The notes beneath the pieces are model-generated. The model saw only the letters and a list, made by a program, of their open reading frames with translations, was not told where the DNA came from and did no database searches. From Lepus europaeus (taxonomy: Eukaryota; Chordata; Mammalia; Lagomorpha; Leporidae), in contig NC_084837.1 in NCBI RefSeq assembly GCF_033115175.1, positions 11,050,266 through 11,114,265 on the forward strand: a stretch of 64,000 bases of DNA, given 5' to 3'. Shown here piece after piece: positions 28,319-39,582 of this stretch. Both the position numbers and the translations under genes were made by a program. Numbering within the stretch: position 1 is the first letter of the stretch; each line of letters begins with the position of its first letter.

Positions 28319-28879
28319 TTCAATATTTTGTTTTAAAAGTCTGTTTTAAAATTAGTATAGCCACTCCAGGTTTATTATGTCCACTGAGTGGTATCTCTTT
28401 TTCATCCTTTTAATCCATTTTCTTTTGCATATAAAAAGTCTCTCACAAAGCATATTGATTCGATCGATCTTGTTTAGTTACCTTGTCTGTCTCTGCCTTT
28501 TTTTGATTGGCGTGCTTAATCCATTTATATTTAACTATTGATAAAGTTCAGTTTAGGCCTGCCATTCGACCCGTGTTTATTATATGTCTCAACTCCCCCC
28601 CCCCCCCATTTCTTTTTTATTGCCCTCTTTTTTGTGAAATAGATAGTTTCTGGTATTTTCTTTGAAGTCTTTGTTTTTCATGTTTTATTTTTGTTTTTAT
28701 GTTATTGAGTGCTGTAGCAAATATGAATCTTCATTTACCATTCTACGTCAGATTAATATTTATTCAGTTCAGCAAATCCCAGAACTGTTACTCGAGTGTA
28801 GCTTCATTTCTTCACCCTCCTCTGTGTTATTGCCTCATATTACATCATTATGTGCTATAAACCAAAAACAAGTTTTATA
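28319..28879 (-). mobile_element. L1 remnant, antisense
   Basis: 'tatagccactccaggtttat', 'tttttcatccttttaatcca' and 'tttgattggcgtgcttaatc' then 'catttatatttaactattga' are the inverted form of a well-known L1 segment. A homopolymer of 11-12 C lies near 28,597-28,608. Confidence 0.65.
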
Positions 28880-28891
28880 AAGTGTTTTAAG

Positions 28892-29232
28892 GGCAGCGCC
28901 GCGGCTCACTAGGCTAATCCTCCGCCTTGCGGCGCCGGCACACCAGGTTCTAGTCCCGGTCGGGGCACCGATCCTGTCCCGGTTGCCCCTCTTCCAGGCC
29001 AGCTCTCTGCTGTGGCCAGGGAGTGCAGTGGAGGATGGCCCAAGTGCTTGGGCCCTGCACCCCATGGAGACCAGGATAAGCACCTGGCTCCTGCCATCGG
29101 ATCAGCGCAGTGCACCAGCAGCAGCGCACCTACCGCGGTGGCCATTGGAGGGTGAACCAACGGCAAAAAGGAAGACCTTTCTCTCTGTCTCTCTCTCTCA
29201 CTGTCCACTCTGCCTGTCAAAAAAAAAAAAAA
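28892..29232 (+). mobile_element. CSINE, young, with target-site duplication
   Basis: Starts ggcagcgccgcggctcacta and ends ctgcctgtcaaaaaaaaaaa. The 12-mer aagtgttttaag flanks it on both sides (28880-28891 and 29233-29244). One of the best-preserved copies in the window. Confidence 0.94.
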
Positions 29233-29363
29233 AGTGTTTTAAGTGACTGTCTTTAAAAGCAAATGCATGAATGTAAGTCTTATATTTACATATATAATTA
29301 TTTTTGCCTTCATTTTTATATGCAAACTAGACAGTAAGTTTTTATTAAAAGTTAAATTTTTCA

Positions 29364-29615
29364 GGGCCAGTGCTGTGACAGAAGGTTAAGCCACCACCTG
29401 CAGTGCCAGCATCTCATATGAGCGCTGGTTTGTGTCCCGGCTTATCCACTTCTGATCCATCTCCCTGCTAATGTGTCTGGGAAAGCAGCAAAAGTGGCCC
29501 AAGTGCTTGGGTCCCTGCACCCACGTGGGAGACCTCAATAAAGCTCCTGGCTTCCGTGTGGCCCAGCGCCAGCCGTTGGTGGCCATCTGAGGAGAGAACC
29601 AGCAGCTGGAAGATA
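29364..29615 (+). mobile_element. CSINE (older copy)
   Basis: Sense head gggccagtgctgtgacagaa, 'ccacgtgggagacctcaata' and 'ggagagaaccagcagctgga'. The tail is lost or degraded. Confidence 0.75.
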
Positions 29616-29639
29616 CATTATTATTATCTTAGATGTGTA

Positions 29640-30120
29640 GAGATTCTTTTCTTGCTGTATTGAATAAAGTTTCTCTTCGTCTTTTCAGCAGTTAACAGTG
29701 ATACATCTGGTCATGGGCCTCTACCGTTTATGCTACTTGGAGCTTGTATTTTGTTGACATGGAAATTAATGCTTTTCATCAAATTTGGGAAGTTTCATGT
29801 TATTATTCGTTCAAACATTTCTTCCCTTTTCTCCCTCTCCTCTCCTCTGGAACTCCCAAAACAGACACTGGCATTCTTTATGAGTCCCAGATTCAGGTCT
29901 ACTTTTCAGTTTTCCTAAAGACAAATCGGATAATTTTTATTAATCTTTCAAGTTCATTGATTTCAATTGTCTGCCTGATCAAAACTGCTGCTGAACCCCT
30001 CTAGTAAGTTTTTCATTTCAATTACTTACTTTTCCATTCTAGAATTTCCACTTGTTCTTTATTTTAGTTTTTATCCTCTCTATTGAATGTCAGCTTTGGT
30101 GCGTCATTGTCAAACGTTCC
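29640..30120 (-). mobile_element. L1 remnant, antisense
   Basis: 'aatttgggaagtttcatgtt', 'cgttcaaacatttcttccct', 'tcctctggaactcccaaaac' and 'ctagaatttccacttgttct' follow, in inverted order, a recurrent older L1 region. Confidence 0.6.
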
Positions 30121-30164
30121 TTAAATTCCTTAACCCTAGTTTGTTTTAGGTCTTTGAACACAGT

Positions 30165-30388
30165 TGTGTCACAGCAAAGCAACATTTTAGTCAACAAGGA
30201 ACGGCATATATTACGGTCCCATAAGACTGTAATGGGCCTGAAAGGTTCCTATTGTCTTAGACTATGTAGCCATCGAGTGTACAGTTTACTAGAAAAACAT
30301 TGCTTAAAGTGCTGCACCCTCTTAGATGGGCAGCAGCCTCGCACATCTCACGTTTACCATCTCTCTGAACTCAAGAGACCACGTCAAG
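30165..30388 (+). mobile_element. Tigger-like DNA transposon, left part
   Basis: 'tgtgtcacagcaaagcaaca', 'aaggaacggcatatattacg' and 'ggtcccataagactgtaatg' match a Tigger (pogo-type) element as I remember it, probably Tigger7-like. The right part continues after a SINE at 30389-30678. Confidence 0.5.
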
Positions 30389-30678
30389 GGGCCAGTACTG
30401 GGGAGCAGCCGGCTAAGCTGCTAGTTCTGACGCCAGCATCCCGTATCAGAGCACTGGTTCAAGGCCTGGCTGCTCCACTTCTGATCCAGCTCCTTGTTCA
30501 TGGAAAAGCAGCAGAAGGTGACACAGGAACACAGGAGACCCAGGTGGAGCTCCAGGCTCTTGGCTTCCACGTGCTTCAGCTTCGGCTATTACAGCCATCT
30601 GGGGAGGTGAACCAGAGGATAGAAGATCTGTTTCTCCTCCTCTCCCGGTCACTTTGCTTTTCAAATAACTTTTTTTAA
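30389..30678 (+). mobile_element. CSINE inserted in a Tigger-like element
   Basis: Sense: 'ggggccagtactggggagca', 'ggagacccaggtggagctcc' and 'ctttgcttttcaaataactt'. It separates the two halves of an older DNA transposon. Confidence 0.75.
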
Positions 30679-30807
30679 AGGCCATGTCAGATGATGAACC
30701 TATAGCATATGGGTTTGTATAAGCACACACTACAGTGTTAACACAGCGATGAGATTACCTAATGAAGTTTTCAGAATATCCCTGTCACTCAGTGACATGA
30801 CTACAAT
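30679..30807 (+). mobile_element. Tigger-like DNA transposon, right part
   Basis: 'gtttgtataagcacacacta', 'cagtgttaacacagcgatga' and 'tgtcactcagtgacatgact' correspond to the terminal region of the same Tigger-like family. Confidence 0.5.
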
Positions 30808-33800
30808 AGCTGCTTCCAGTTGAAGCCTTTGGTCTGCTAAATCCATCAGGGACTGACCAGGGACTGCGTCCCTCAGTGTGGGTCCTGCTTCCCTCTTTCT
30901 CTACGTGTCTCATGATTTAAAAAACTGGGCCCTTTAGTTACTATAACAGCTCTAGATGCCGATTCATCAAGCCCACAGGGGTGGTTGTTGCTGTGACTTC
31001 AAGTGACTTCACTGAAGAAATCCACAGAAATCTTCAGTCAGCCTTAATGTGCAGCTACTGGTGTGTCTGTCCAGTTTACAATTTTCTTTTTTTAAAATTA
31101 TTTTCAAGTCTGCTTCCTAGTAGTTGCCTCTGGATCAGTGTATGTGGCCAGCCAATAATTGGTGTGTAGTTTGGAGAGTGCATTCAGAGTCCAGGCAGGG
31201 TACACTCTCCAGTCTCCACTGGGCACTGTACCCAGCCTTGTGCATGGATCTCATGTTCTGACCACTAGCGATATGGTGGGGTGTTTGCCTAACTGGGATT
31301 GTCATCACAAACCAGCCACAATACTGGCCTTTCCCACAGTCGCTCCTGTTTGTGTTCAAGGCAGCCAGCCCCTCTGTCAGCAAGGACTGCTGGTCACGTG
31401 GCTCCCCAGCCCCAGCAGACCCCAGATTGAAGGCGCCAGACTCCCATGCCTCTTGCCCAAGATCTTGTCAAGTAAACCCTTCTCGATGTGTTCTCCACCT
31501 TTGGTTGACTTACAAAGTCCCAGAGTGGCGGTTCTTGATCATTTATCTGGTTCTGTTGGGGATTTTAGGAAGAGGGTTTGCTGAACTTCCTCTGCCTCAG
31601 AAAGCGTGTTCCCCGTGCGTAAGCTTGTGCCAATTCCAGTTCGCCACTAGAGCCACCGGTCTGTGGACACTGTGCTGTCAGGAAGACCTGGCACAGGGCC
31701 ACACTCTGCTTTGGTTTGCCACCTGGCCTTCACTTGGGCCAGTTCCCCAGGCCAGGGTGCATTCCGACAGCAGTGACTGCAGTCCTCCTGTGAGTAGGCG
31801 GAGTATTCCAGCTTGTTTGGTATGTATGTCGTGAACGATCCAGGTCAGAACCATTTCCGGAGCTCCTGCCATCCACTGGGCAAAGCAGTGTCAAGGCACT
31901 GGCCTACCTGGGGTGGGCAGGTTCTAGCCGCAGAGGTGACCCTCAGCCAGAATGCAGGAGGTTGAGAGGCGCTGTGGGCCCAAGGGGCTGCAGCCCCAGG
32001 GAGTAGTGGTGCAGGGTGCCCCGGGGAAGCACCCTGCTCTGACTTCCCTCTGGCCATTTCTCCTGTCGAGTTCAGCCTGCCAAATGCCAGCTTGAGAGCC
32101 TGTCAGGGTCAAGGTCCTTTTAGAAACAGGAGGCGGAGATGCAGAGGGCCCCCTGGCTGACACAGAGCTGGCCAGAGCCAGGGCAGCCTCCAGGACCCTG
32201 ACTCCCAGCCCTGTGCTCATCGCAAGATGCCAGTTAGGACAGCAGCTGCGGAAGCACAGAAGGGCTGTTCCCCGCGTGCTCCACAGCAAGGCGAGATTCA
32301 GTGTGGGAAACAGGCGAGGGAAGGCGACGCTCAAGGTCTCCATCGCAGAGCAATGCCGAGGCAGGCCGCTCGCGGCAGCAGGCCGTCAGCGTCCAGCCAA
32401 GGGGAAGGAGGGTGTGTGCCAAGTCTCCATCTGCAGCCATGGGCCAGGGCCATGCGCATGGCCCCCTCTGGCCATCCCTTGCAGTGGGTGACACTGAGTC
32501 CTAGAGACTCAGCAACCTGTTTACCCAAGCGAATGCTGCGAGGCCACAAGGGAGCAATGGGCGGGTGGACAGCGAACACTCCAGTCCTGGCCACTGAGCC
32601 CTCCAGGGATACAGGGACAGAGCCGCAGGCTGGCGGCAGGCAGCAAAGGCGCCTGGAGCCTACGACTGCCCTTGGGCTCCTCCCTGCCCACCCCGGGGTG
32701 CACTCGAGGGGGCTCCGCAGGCCGGGTGGGCAGCACAGGCTGGGGCTGGCATGGTTCCGCCCATCCCAATGCCTGAGAACCTGGAAGTGCCCACAGCCCC
32801 TCCTAGGACAGGGCTGTGCCCACCACGGAGAGGGCGGCTCCTTCCCGAGTAGACCCGAAGCCTTAGGAAAGTAGAGCAGGGCGCTGCGCTCCGCTCCGCT
32901 CACCCCACCTGCCCTCATCTGCGTGTTCCTGGACAAGCACTCCTCTCTGCCTTGGTGTCCCCATCTGTGGGACGGCAGAGATGCCATCACAGGAGGTGTG
33001 TGCTCCAAGAGACGGTCCCCAGGAGTGGGTGGGTCCTCACTGGTTGTGTTTAGAACAGTTCTCTAGGGAGGCGCTGCTGACATCTGTCACCCGTGCCACT
33101 GCTCTGTTGCCTCTAGAGTCCAGGCACGCTGGGCCTTCCTCCCCTTGCTATCCCCATTCTGTTGTGTGTGCAGGGCCTGTGGGGCCACGAGCATGCGTGG
33201 TTGTGTCAGACAGATGGACAGCAGCAGGCCTGGGCCCCAGGCTGTCATGCTGCCTCTCGGAAGGCCAAACACGTCAATGGTCTTGCAAAGCTTTGGAGCC
33301 ACAACCTGCAGGGTCAGGAGTTGAGAGGAGCAAAGCCAGAACATACCAATGTCCTGGGGTAGGCAGGGTTGATGAAGCCATGTGGCCATCACCTTGACAA
33401 GGTCCAGAAAGGGAGCCCCGCCTCGGCCTCAGGAGCGCCCCTGAAGGGCTCCTGGCTCCTCTTTTCCAGGTGTGCACTTGCTTTCACACCAACTTGATGG
33501 AGTTCGGGGCAAGGAACCCACCTCCCCGTCCTGAGTGCAGAGAGACTGATCGCCTCGGCCCAGCTCGGTGCCTCCAAAGGTGGATGTTTGTATGGGAAGC
33601 GTTCGCCTCTTCCACCCCATCAGTTCCCAGCAGTCGCTGTCCCTGGCTTAGGAGGGCTGGGGGTTCCATGCTCCCTCACCATCCTCGCTGCCCTTCCTCA
33701 CGACTCCCTCACCTGGGAGCGCACAAGACGCGTGATCCTCCACACCAAGACCCTGGGCAGTGCTGTGGGGACCTGGAGCTGCGTGGCACGTTCTCCTGTT

Positions 33801-34690
33801 TGGGAAATGTCACCCAACTGGGAGAGAATTCCTCCCAACCACACAGACCCGGTTCAAGGACAGGCTGGGGCTCAGCTGTCATTTCCTGGTGACCCTTGGT
33901 CAAATAGAAACTCTCTCCAGGGTTAACAGGCAGGTCCCTGCCAGCAGCTCGCCCTGCCAAGAGCCACGCCCGCCCAACAGCCAGAGGACAGGCCTCTGCC
34001 AGTGCTGCACCCTGCAGCCACCACCTCTCTCCCCACGGGGAAGTGGGGCCCAGAGCCCACACCCCGAGGCGAGGGTGTCAGTGTGCTCAGGGCGCTGAGT
34101 CACATTCCTGTCCCATGGCAGCAGTCGGGGGAGTCTCGTCGCCACAGGTGCCGCCCCTCTGCCTCCCCAGCCTCTGCTCCAAGAGCTAAGAACAACAGCT
34201 TCTGGCTTCTCAGTGCCAGCCCCGAGGAGCTCCTGGAGGCACAGGGCGCGGGGGGCACGTGCCAGGCTGTCACTTGGCAGCCCGTTTCCTGTCTGCCTGT
34301 CACTGGCTGAGTGTCTGCCATCGTCCTCCCACTGGGGACGAGACCAGAGGCTTCAGGCCCATGCCGGCCGCTTTGGGAACAACCCAGGGGTACGAGTCCA
34401 GCCCCTTTCTGAAAATACCCCGTTTCCAGAAGGCACGGGAACCATCCCCTCCGCCCATGCACCAGCAACTAAGCTGGCGAGAATTCTGCCTCCTCAGCTG
34501 GTTTCTCCCGAGTGGTGACTCTTCTGTTAGTAGGAGAGCTCGCGCCCCACCTGCCTGCTTTCTCAGCCGTATTTTAAGTTGAGGAGCAAAAGGACATAGG
34601 AAAACGAAGCGGTGGCCTTGGCCCAGGTGACCCTGGGCAGGGGGGTTGGCCAGGCCTCCTACGAGTCTTTCTGCAAACCGTGTCACTCGT
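30808..34690. other. Intergenic, GC-rising, repeat-poor stretch
   Basis: No SINE or LINE is recognised in these 3.9 kb, unlike the dense repeats on either side. GC content climbs from about 32 kb onward. Several open frames over 100 codons lie here on both strands (for example 32227-32874 plus and 32331-33008 minus). They overlap one another, contain no known motif and are explained by the low stop frequency of GC-rich DNA. Confidence 0.5.
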
Positions 34691-36080
34691 ATCACCTTCC
34701 TGCAGTGTGAACGCTCACGGCAGGTCTGCGTTTTATGCGGACACGACTCCTCGGCCCGCTGCTGCGGGAGGACAACGCTGCGCAGGTGGCGACCGCTCCT
34801 GGTCCCGGGAGCAGCGGGTTAGGACGACCCCAGACTGGCTACCTGCCCGGCAGTTCCAGAGGCGCGGCCCACGCGGTCGGCTCCAGGTGCTTGGGCCTCA
34901 GAGGCGAACCCTCTGACCTGCTCCTGCCCTCCTGCCCCCCTGTCCCCCCGGCCAGCCACGGGAGCCAGAACCCCGTTCCAGGAACCCAGGGAGAGTCCCG
35001 CGGCCGCCCCCAGCACCACACTTGCTGCAGTGCTCGCCCAGCCTGCGGGGTCCCGAGGCCCCACTCCGGAAGGGCTGCTGCCCCTCACCTGGGCAGGCCC
35101 AGAGGAACCTGGCCGCGCGGCTGGAATGGCGCCCGTGGCTCCCGTACGACCTCCAGTTCAGTGCCGGATGAAGGGGCGCCGGGGCCAGGGCCGGGAGGGT
35201 CCCGAGGAGCTGGGGGTGCGCTCGCAGGAAGCCGGCGTCGGGAGCGCAGCCTTGAATCCAACCCAGGGGCTGCGCGCGCCCCAAGGGGTTGTCAACCGCC
35301 AGGCCGACACCTGCCCCGGACTCCTCACTCGGCCTGTGACGCACCTGGCACCCCGGCTCCGGGCTGTCCTCTGTTCACCAAACGCCGAGTCCCGGTGACA
35401 AGGTCTAACCAGGCAGTAGAAGCTAGAGCGGGAATCCCCACAGCCTCGCCATGAGGCCCTTGCTCCCTCACGCTAGGCCTGGCACGCCCACCTTCCCAGG
35501 ATGCACCTGTTCATCCGGGTCCTTGGCGCATGCTCCCTTTGTGTTTCCGGCGGGGTGTCCGTCCAGCACCGTCTTTCCTGCCGGAGGTGAGAGCCTGGAG
35601 TAGAGGTTGGTGTTCTCACGCCCACGTCACCTCGCCGGCCGCTCCCGGTCACCCCCGGTCACCCTGCCTTTCCCGCGCCCACGGTCCTGCCGCGAGCCAG
35701 TCGCTGGGAACCATGGCCGGCGCCTCGGTGCTGTGACCCCCGCGCTGGACTCCGGGGCCGCCTCACTGCCAGGCGACGGGTGCGTGGCGCTGGGCCGCGT
35801 CCCTCAGACCCCTGCCCCCAGGCGTCCGCGTGGCCGGCCAAGGTGAAGTCGCCTGCTTGCAGCCTGGATGCAGCTGGCCCTTCGGAGGCGCTGCCGCCAG
35901 CCCTCCATCGTCGGCCTCGGCTGAGGCGGCGCCAGGGTCGCTCCCCTGAGCCCGGGAGGAGAGTGGGGAGGAGGGCAGAGCTGACCCGTGATCCGCCTTG
36001 GACGTGAGCCACGGTGGAGCTTCCCCTGGGCGCCTGCTGCTCGCGAGAGGACCAGACTGCTTCGGCCGCACCTGCGGGGA
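34690..36080. promoter_or_regulatory. CpG-island-like block, no gene recognised
   Basis: Very GC-rich with CpG close to the level expected from composition: I count roughly 20 CpGs in 35,101-35,280 alone (gccgcgcggc, ggcgccgg, gcgcgcgcc). The rest of the intergenic DNA is CpG-poor apart from the minisatellite and young SINEs. This could be an orphan CpG island, an alternative promoter, or the first exon of a downstream gene. A short ATG frame in good context (accATGGcc at 35713) stops after seven codons. No TATA box or convincing first exon identified. Confidence 0.5.
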
Positions 36081-36189
36081 TGCGGTGTGAGACGGTAGCC
36101 TGAGCCCCCAGGGCGGTTTGCCAGAAGCTGGCAGGTGGACTTTTCATAAGAAAAAAAGGAGTGTGTGGGTGGGTGTGGGGCACAGTGCC

Positions 36190-36345
36190 GAGGATGCTGG
36201 TGGGACCCCCCAGTCCTGCCTCTGCTCCTGACTTCAGCTCCCTGCTAGTGCGGCCCCGGGAGGCAGCAGGTGACCAGGCAGGTGACCGGATTCCCTGCCA
36301 CACACCTGGGAGCTCTGGATTGACCTCCGGGCTCCTGGCAGGCAC
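36190..36345 (+). mobile_element. CSINE-like fragment
   Basis: 'ctccctgctagtgcggcccc', 'gaggcagcaggtgaccaggc' and 'cacacctgggagctctggat' resemble the middle of a degraded sense CSINE. Confidence 0.4.
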
Positions 36346-36590
36346 TTAGCCCAGCTGTTCAAGACACCCACACCCCACGTATGGGGGCCTGGGTGGATTC
36401 CTGGCTCCAGCTTCTTGCTAATGCAGACCCTGGAAGACGCAGGAGGTAGCTGGGTCCCTATGACCCATGTGGGAGGCTGGGATCGAATTCCTGGCTTCCA
36501 GGTTCAGCCTGGCCCTGCTCCAGTCATTGAAGGCATTTGTGGCGTGAACCAGCAGAGGAGAACTGTCTCAAATAATTTTTTAAAGTTAAA
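36346..36590 (+). mobile_element. CSINE (older copy)
   Basis: 'cttgctaatgcagaccctgg', 'cccatgtgggaggctgggat' and 'ggcgtgaaccagcagaggag', followed by an A/T-rich tail. Sense orientation, 5' part degraded. Confidence 0.65.
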
Positions 36591-37550
36591 ATTTCTGATT
36601 ACAAAATATTACACTTAATTGAGCAACAGCATAAACAAGGAAAATCGTAGTTGGCTAATCTATTTTCCCACCGTAAGGAAGCACAGTTAATGCTCGGGTA
36701 TATCCCCTCTGAGGGTTTGTCCATTTTTTTACGACGTGGGAGCATACCGACTGAATTGCTGACAAACCCACGTTTCTCCGCTTTGTGGCTCCAGTAATTT
36801 CCCTTGCTATTGAGTGTGCTCCTGAACCCGCATTCACGCAGGGTTCCATCGTAAGGGCAGTTCGTGATTCCGCTAATGTTAGACATTAAGTCATTACGTT
36901 TTTTTCAGTGTCTCTGCTATGAATCCTTGGGAGAAGTTACTAGAAATGAAATTACTGAGCTAAAATATGGAGATATGTATGGCAAAGTGTTAGTGACACA
37001 TGTACTTGAGCTGTCACGTGGGCGTTCCCCTGGACAGCGGCAGGCAGGACAGCGGAGGTGGAGAGAGCCTGGAGTGGCCCGCTGTGTGCGGAGCACTTGC
37101 TCCCTCTTCTGTTGCTAGGGTGAAGGGCGGGTTCCTCAGTAAATGATGCTGCTCCGTCACATCCCAGTGCTGCCGTGGGGCTGGCTGGCTGCCGCTGGCC
37201 TCTTTCAGCTGCTTTTTTTTGTTCTCTAGCTCCTGGACGGGCTGTAGACATGAGCCATGGATGGTTTTGTTTCTCTCCTTGCTCATGTCTACCATTTCAA
37301 GGAGAACAGGTGAAGAGATTCTAATGGAGGCAGCTGCCACTATTCTTTAGGGTAGACAAATGCAGATATTTAAGTAATGAAAAATGCTGTAGGAGAAAAA
37401 TAAATCAGGCCAGCATCACATTTTCTCTGCCATGTTGACCTGACATAAACAGGAGGATGCTGTGGGTTGATTGTGTTGTCTGGGAGGAGGAGAGAGCTCT
37501 ACCCCTCTGTATCTGTGCCGGAGACTTTATTTGAAAACAAGGCATTGTTG
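36591..37550. other. Intergenic, possible old repeat, otherwise unassigned
   Basis: 36,900-37,010 ('gggagaagttactagaaatg', 'aaattactgagctaaaatat') recalls an inverted ancient LINE-like repeat, but the match is weak. The rest, to 37,550, is not recognised. Confidence 0.3.
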
Positions 37551-37858
37551 GCTGGCGCCGAGGCTCACTAGGCTAATCCTCTGCCTGCGGCGCTGGCACC
37601 CTGGGTTCTAGTCCCGGTTGCTCCTCTTCCAGTCCAGCTCTCTGCTGTGGCCCGGGAAGGCAGTGGAGGATGGCCCAGGTGCTTGGGCCCTGCACCTGCA
37701 TGGGAGACCAGGAGGAAGCACCTGGCTCCTGGCTTCGGATCGGCACAGCGCCGGCCATAGCGGCCACTGGAGGGTGAACCAACGGAAGGAAGACCTTTCT
37801 CTCTGTCTCTGTCTCTCACTGTCTAACTCTGCCTGTCTAAAAACAACAACAACAAAAA
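37551..37858 (+). mobile_element. CSINE, young
   Basis: ggctggcgccgaggctcact to ctgcctgtctaaaaacaacaacaaca. The tail is a (CAA)-type repeat in place of pure A. A short repeat tgttgg may be the remnant target-site duplication. Confidence 0.88.
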
Positions 37859-39582
37859 GGTGTTGGTAGATTTGATGAAGTTAAGGTGGGATCATACTGG
37901 AATAGGTTGGGCCCTAATTGGAATAATGGATTTATACAGGAGCCACCAGATGCTAAGAGAAACACATCAAACAGGTTCTCCTCTCGAGCTTTCCCAAAGA
38001 GCAGGACCCTGCAGGCATCCTCAGTCTGCATTTCTGACTCCAGATCTGTGAGCCTGACTTTGTGCCCTTCAGGCCGCCCAGTGTGTGGTCATGGCACCGC
38101 TAGACAGCTACTACAGACGTCAAGCAAGGCCAGTGCAGGGCTCGTATCTCCAGGGCATGGAGGAAGGTCCCTGAGACAGAACCAGGGACATAATCAGGGC
38201 CAAGTTCGGGGGAGGACGTGCCTGGCAGTTCATGAAGCTGCCAAGAGCGGGGTGAGGGGGAGCGGGCAGCATTTAGGGGTTGAAACTGGGTCATGCAGGT
38301 GTGGGGGATGTGGGATTGGTTCTGTATGGGATAGGGATGCTTTTAAGTAGGGAACGGCACAGTGAGATTTTCATGACTAACGTGGTGGATCTTTTCTGTG
38401 GAAAACAGCTAGGGAGACAAGTGGAAGCAAGTGACCTGTTAGGGATGACTGTGACTGCCCAGGAAAGATGGTGGTCATCTGGGCCGGGGTGGAATGAGTC
38501 AAGGGTGTGGCTCTGGAAGGTGGAGCCAGCTGCATTGGTGGAGAGAGAAAGGGAGCAGTCAAGTGACCCCGGGGCCTTTGACCTGAGCTGCGGGTGACCC
38601 CCTGCAGAGGTGGAGGTGGCCACGGGGCAGGGACACAAAGACTCTCCTTTTGGACATGTTTCACTTGAAATGCAGGTCAGACATGCACGTGCATAAGCAA
38701 CTCTGGTTTTTCTCAACAGATGATGGGAACAGGTTCCCCGCATCCCTAAAAGGCGCAGGCTTTTGATTTGCACACTGCAGATGGGTCATCTCGTGCACAT
38801 TTACACGTTTGAAACAAGCCCTCCAAATATGCTTAACTACACAAGCAGAAAGCAAATCATGTTAGATCCCAGGGTATGGAATCCCAGATTCCCCTGTGCT
38901 GCCTGCAGCCTGCATGCTGTTGGGGAAGAAAGACGGCAGCCAGCTCATCAGCACCGCTCTCCAAATACGGCTTTAATGACGGTTTTAGAGCACAGCCCAG
39001 TTTTCTTCCTGCAAGGAGGGAGTCAGAGGGGTGTAAATGTTCCCCGGAGGGTCTCCATTATCACCAGCAAGAAAGCAATTGATGTTGTGTGCTGCCCACC
39101 GCGCGTAATCTGTGTCACCCCTTTGGAGACAGCCATTTTATCTCGGGAGTGTGATGGGTAAAGGAGGCAGGCACAGGACAGCTGAGCAAGATTTGTGTTT
39201 GGGCTGCATTGCAAATAGTGTACTCAACAGCTCCTCTGTAAGTGGTGTTCGGGGCATCGGAGCTGCTGGGTCTGGATTTTACTGAAGTAGCTGTGCTGCT
39301 GCAGACCTCGGGCACAGCAGACTCCGCAGAAGACAGGCACCCACAGAGAGGAAGGTGTGGGCGGGGAGAGGGCGTGGCCTGGGCAGGGCACCTGTGGAGG
39401 TCGCAGGCTGGGAGCCAGCACCCTGCATGAGGGCTGGGTATGACCTTTCTAGGCTTGGGCGAGGAAAAGGGATGGCTGGGTACAAACGCCTGGCATTTGG
39501 AGCAAGTCCCCTATGGCTGACTGGCACTTTCTCTCTGTAGTAGGAGGAGACACACCAAGGATTTTAGAAGGCCAGCACCTTG
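37859..39582. other. Intergenic, unassigned
   Basis: No gene or repeat recognised in 1.7 kb leading up to the minisatellite. Open frames (for example 38291-38773 minus, 37886-38350 plus) overlap on opposite strands and show no domain. Confidence 0.4.

Noticed and set aside
30052..30678. 208-codon frame as a gene
   Set aside because: It runs through an antisense L1, a Tigger-like element and a CSINE, so it is a chance frame across three transposons.
32227..33008. Overlapping 215- and 225-codon frames on opposite strands
   Set aside because: Both are low-complexity by-products of GC-rich sequence and no family is recognised.
34735..35454. Open frame of 239 codons in the CpG-rich block
   Set aside because: GC-rich DNA has few stops; overlapping long frames exist on both strands (for example 35659-36345 minus) and none shows a domain, a splice structure or a sensible start.
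35713..35736. ATG in strong context (accATGGcc) as a gene start in the CpG block
   Set aside because: The frame stops after seven codons and no suitable donor site precedes the stop.
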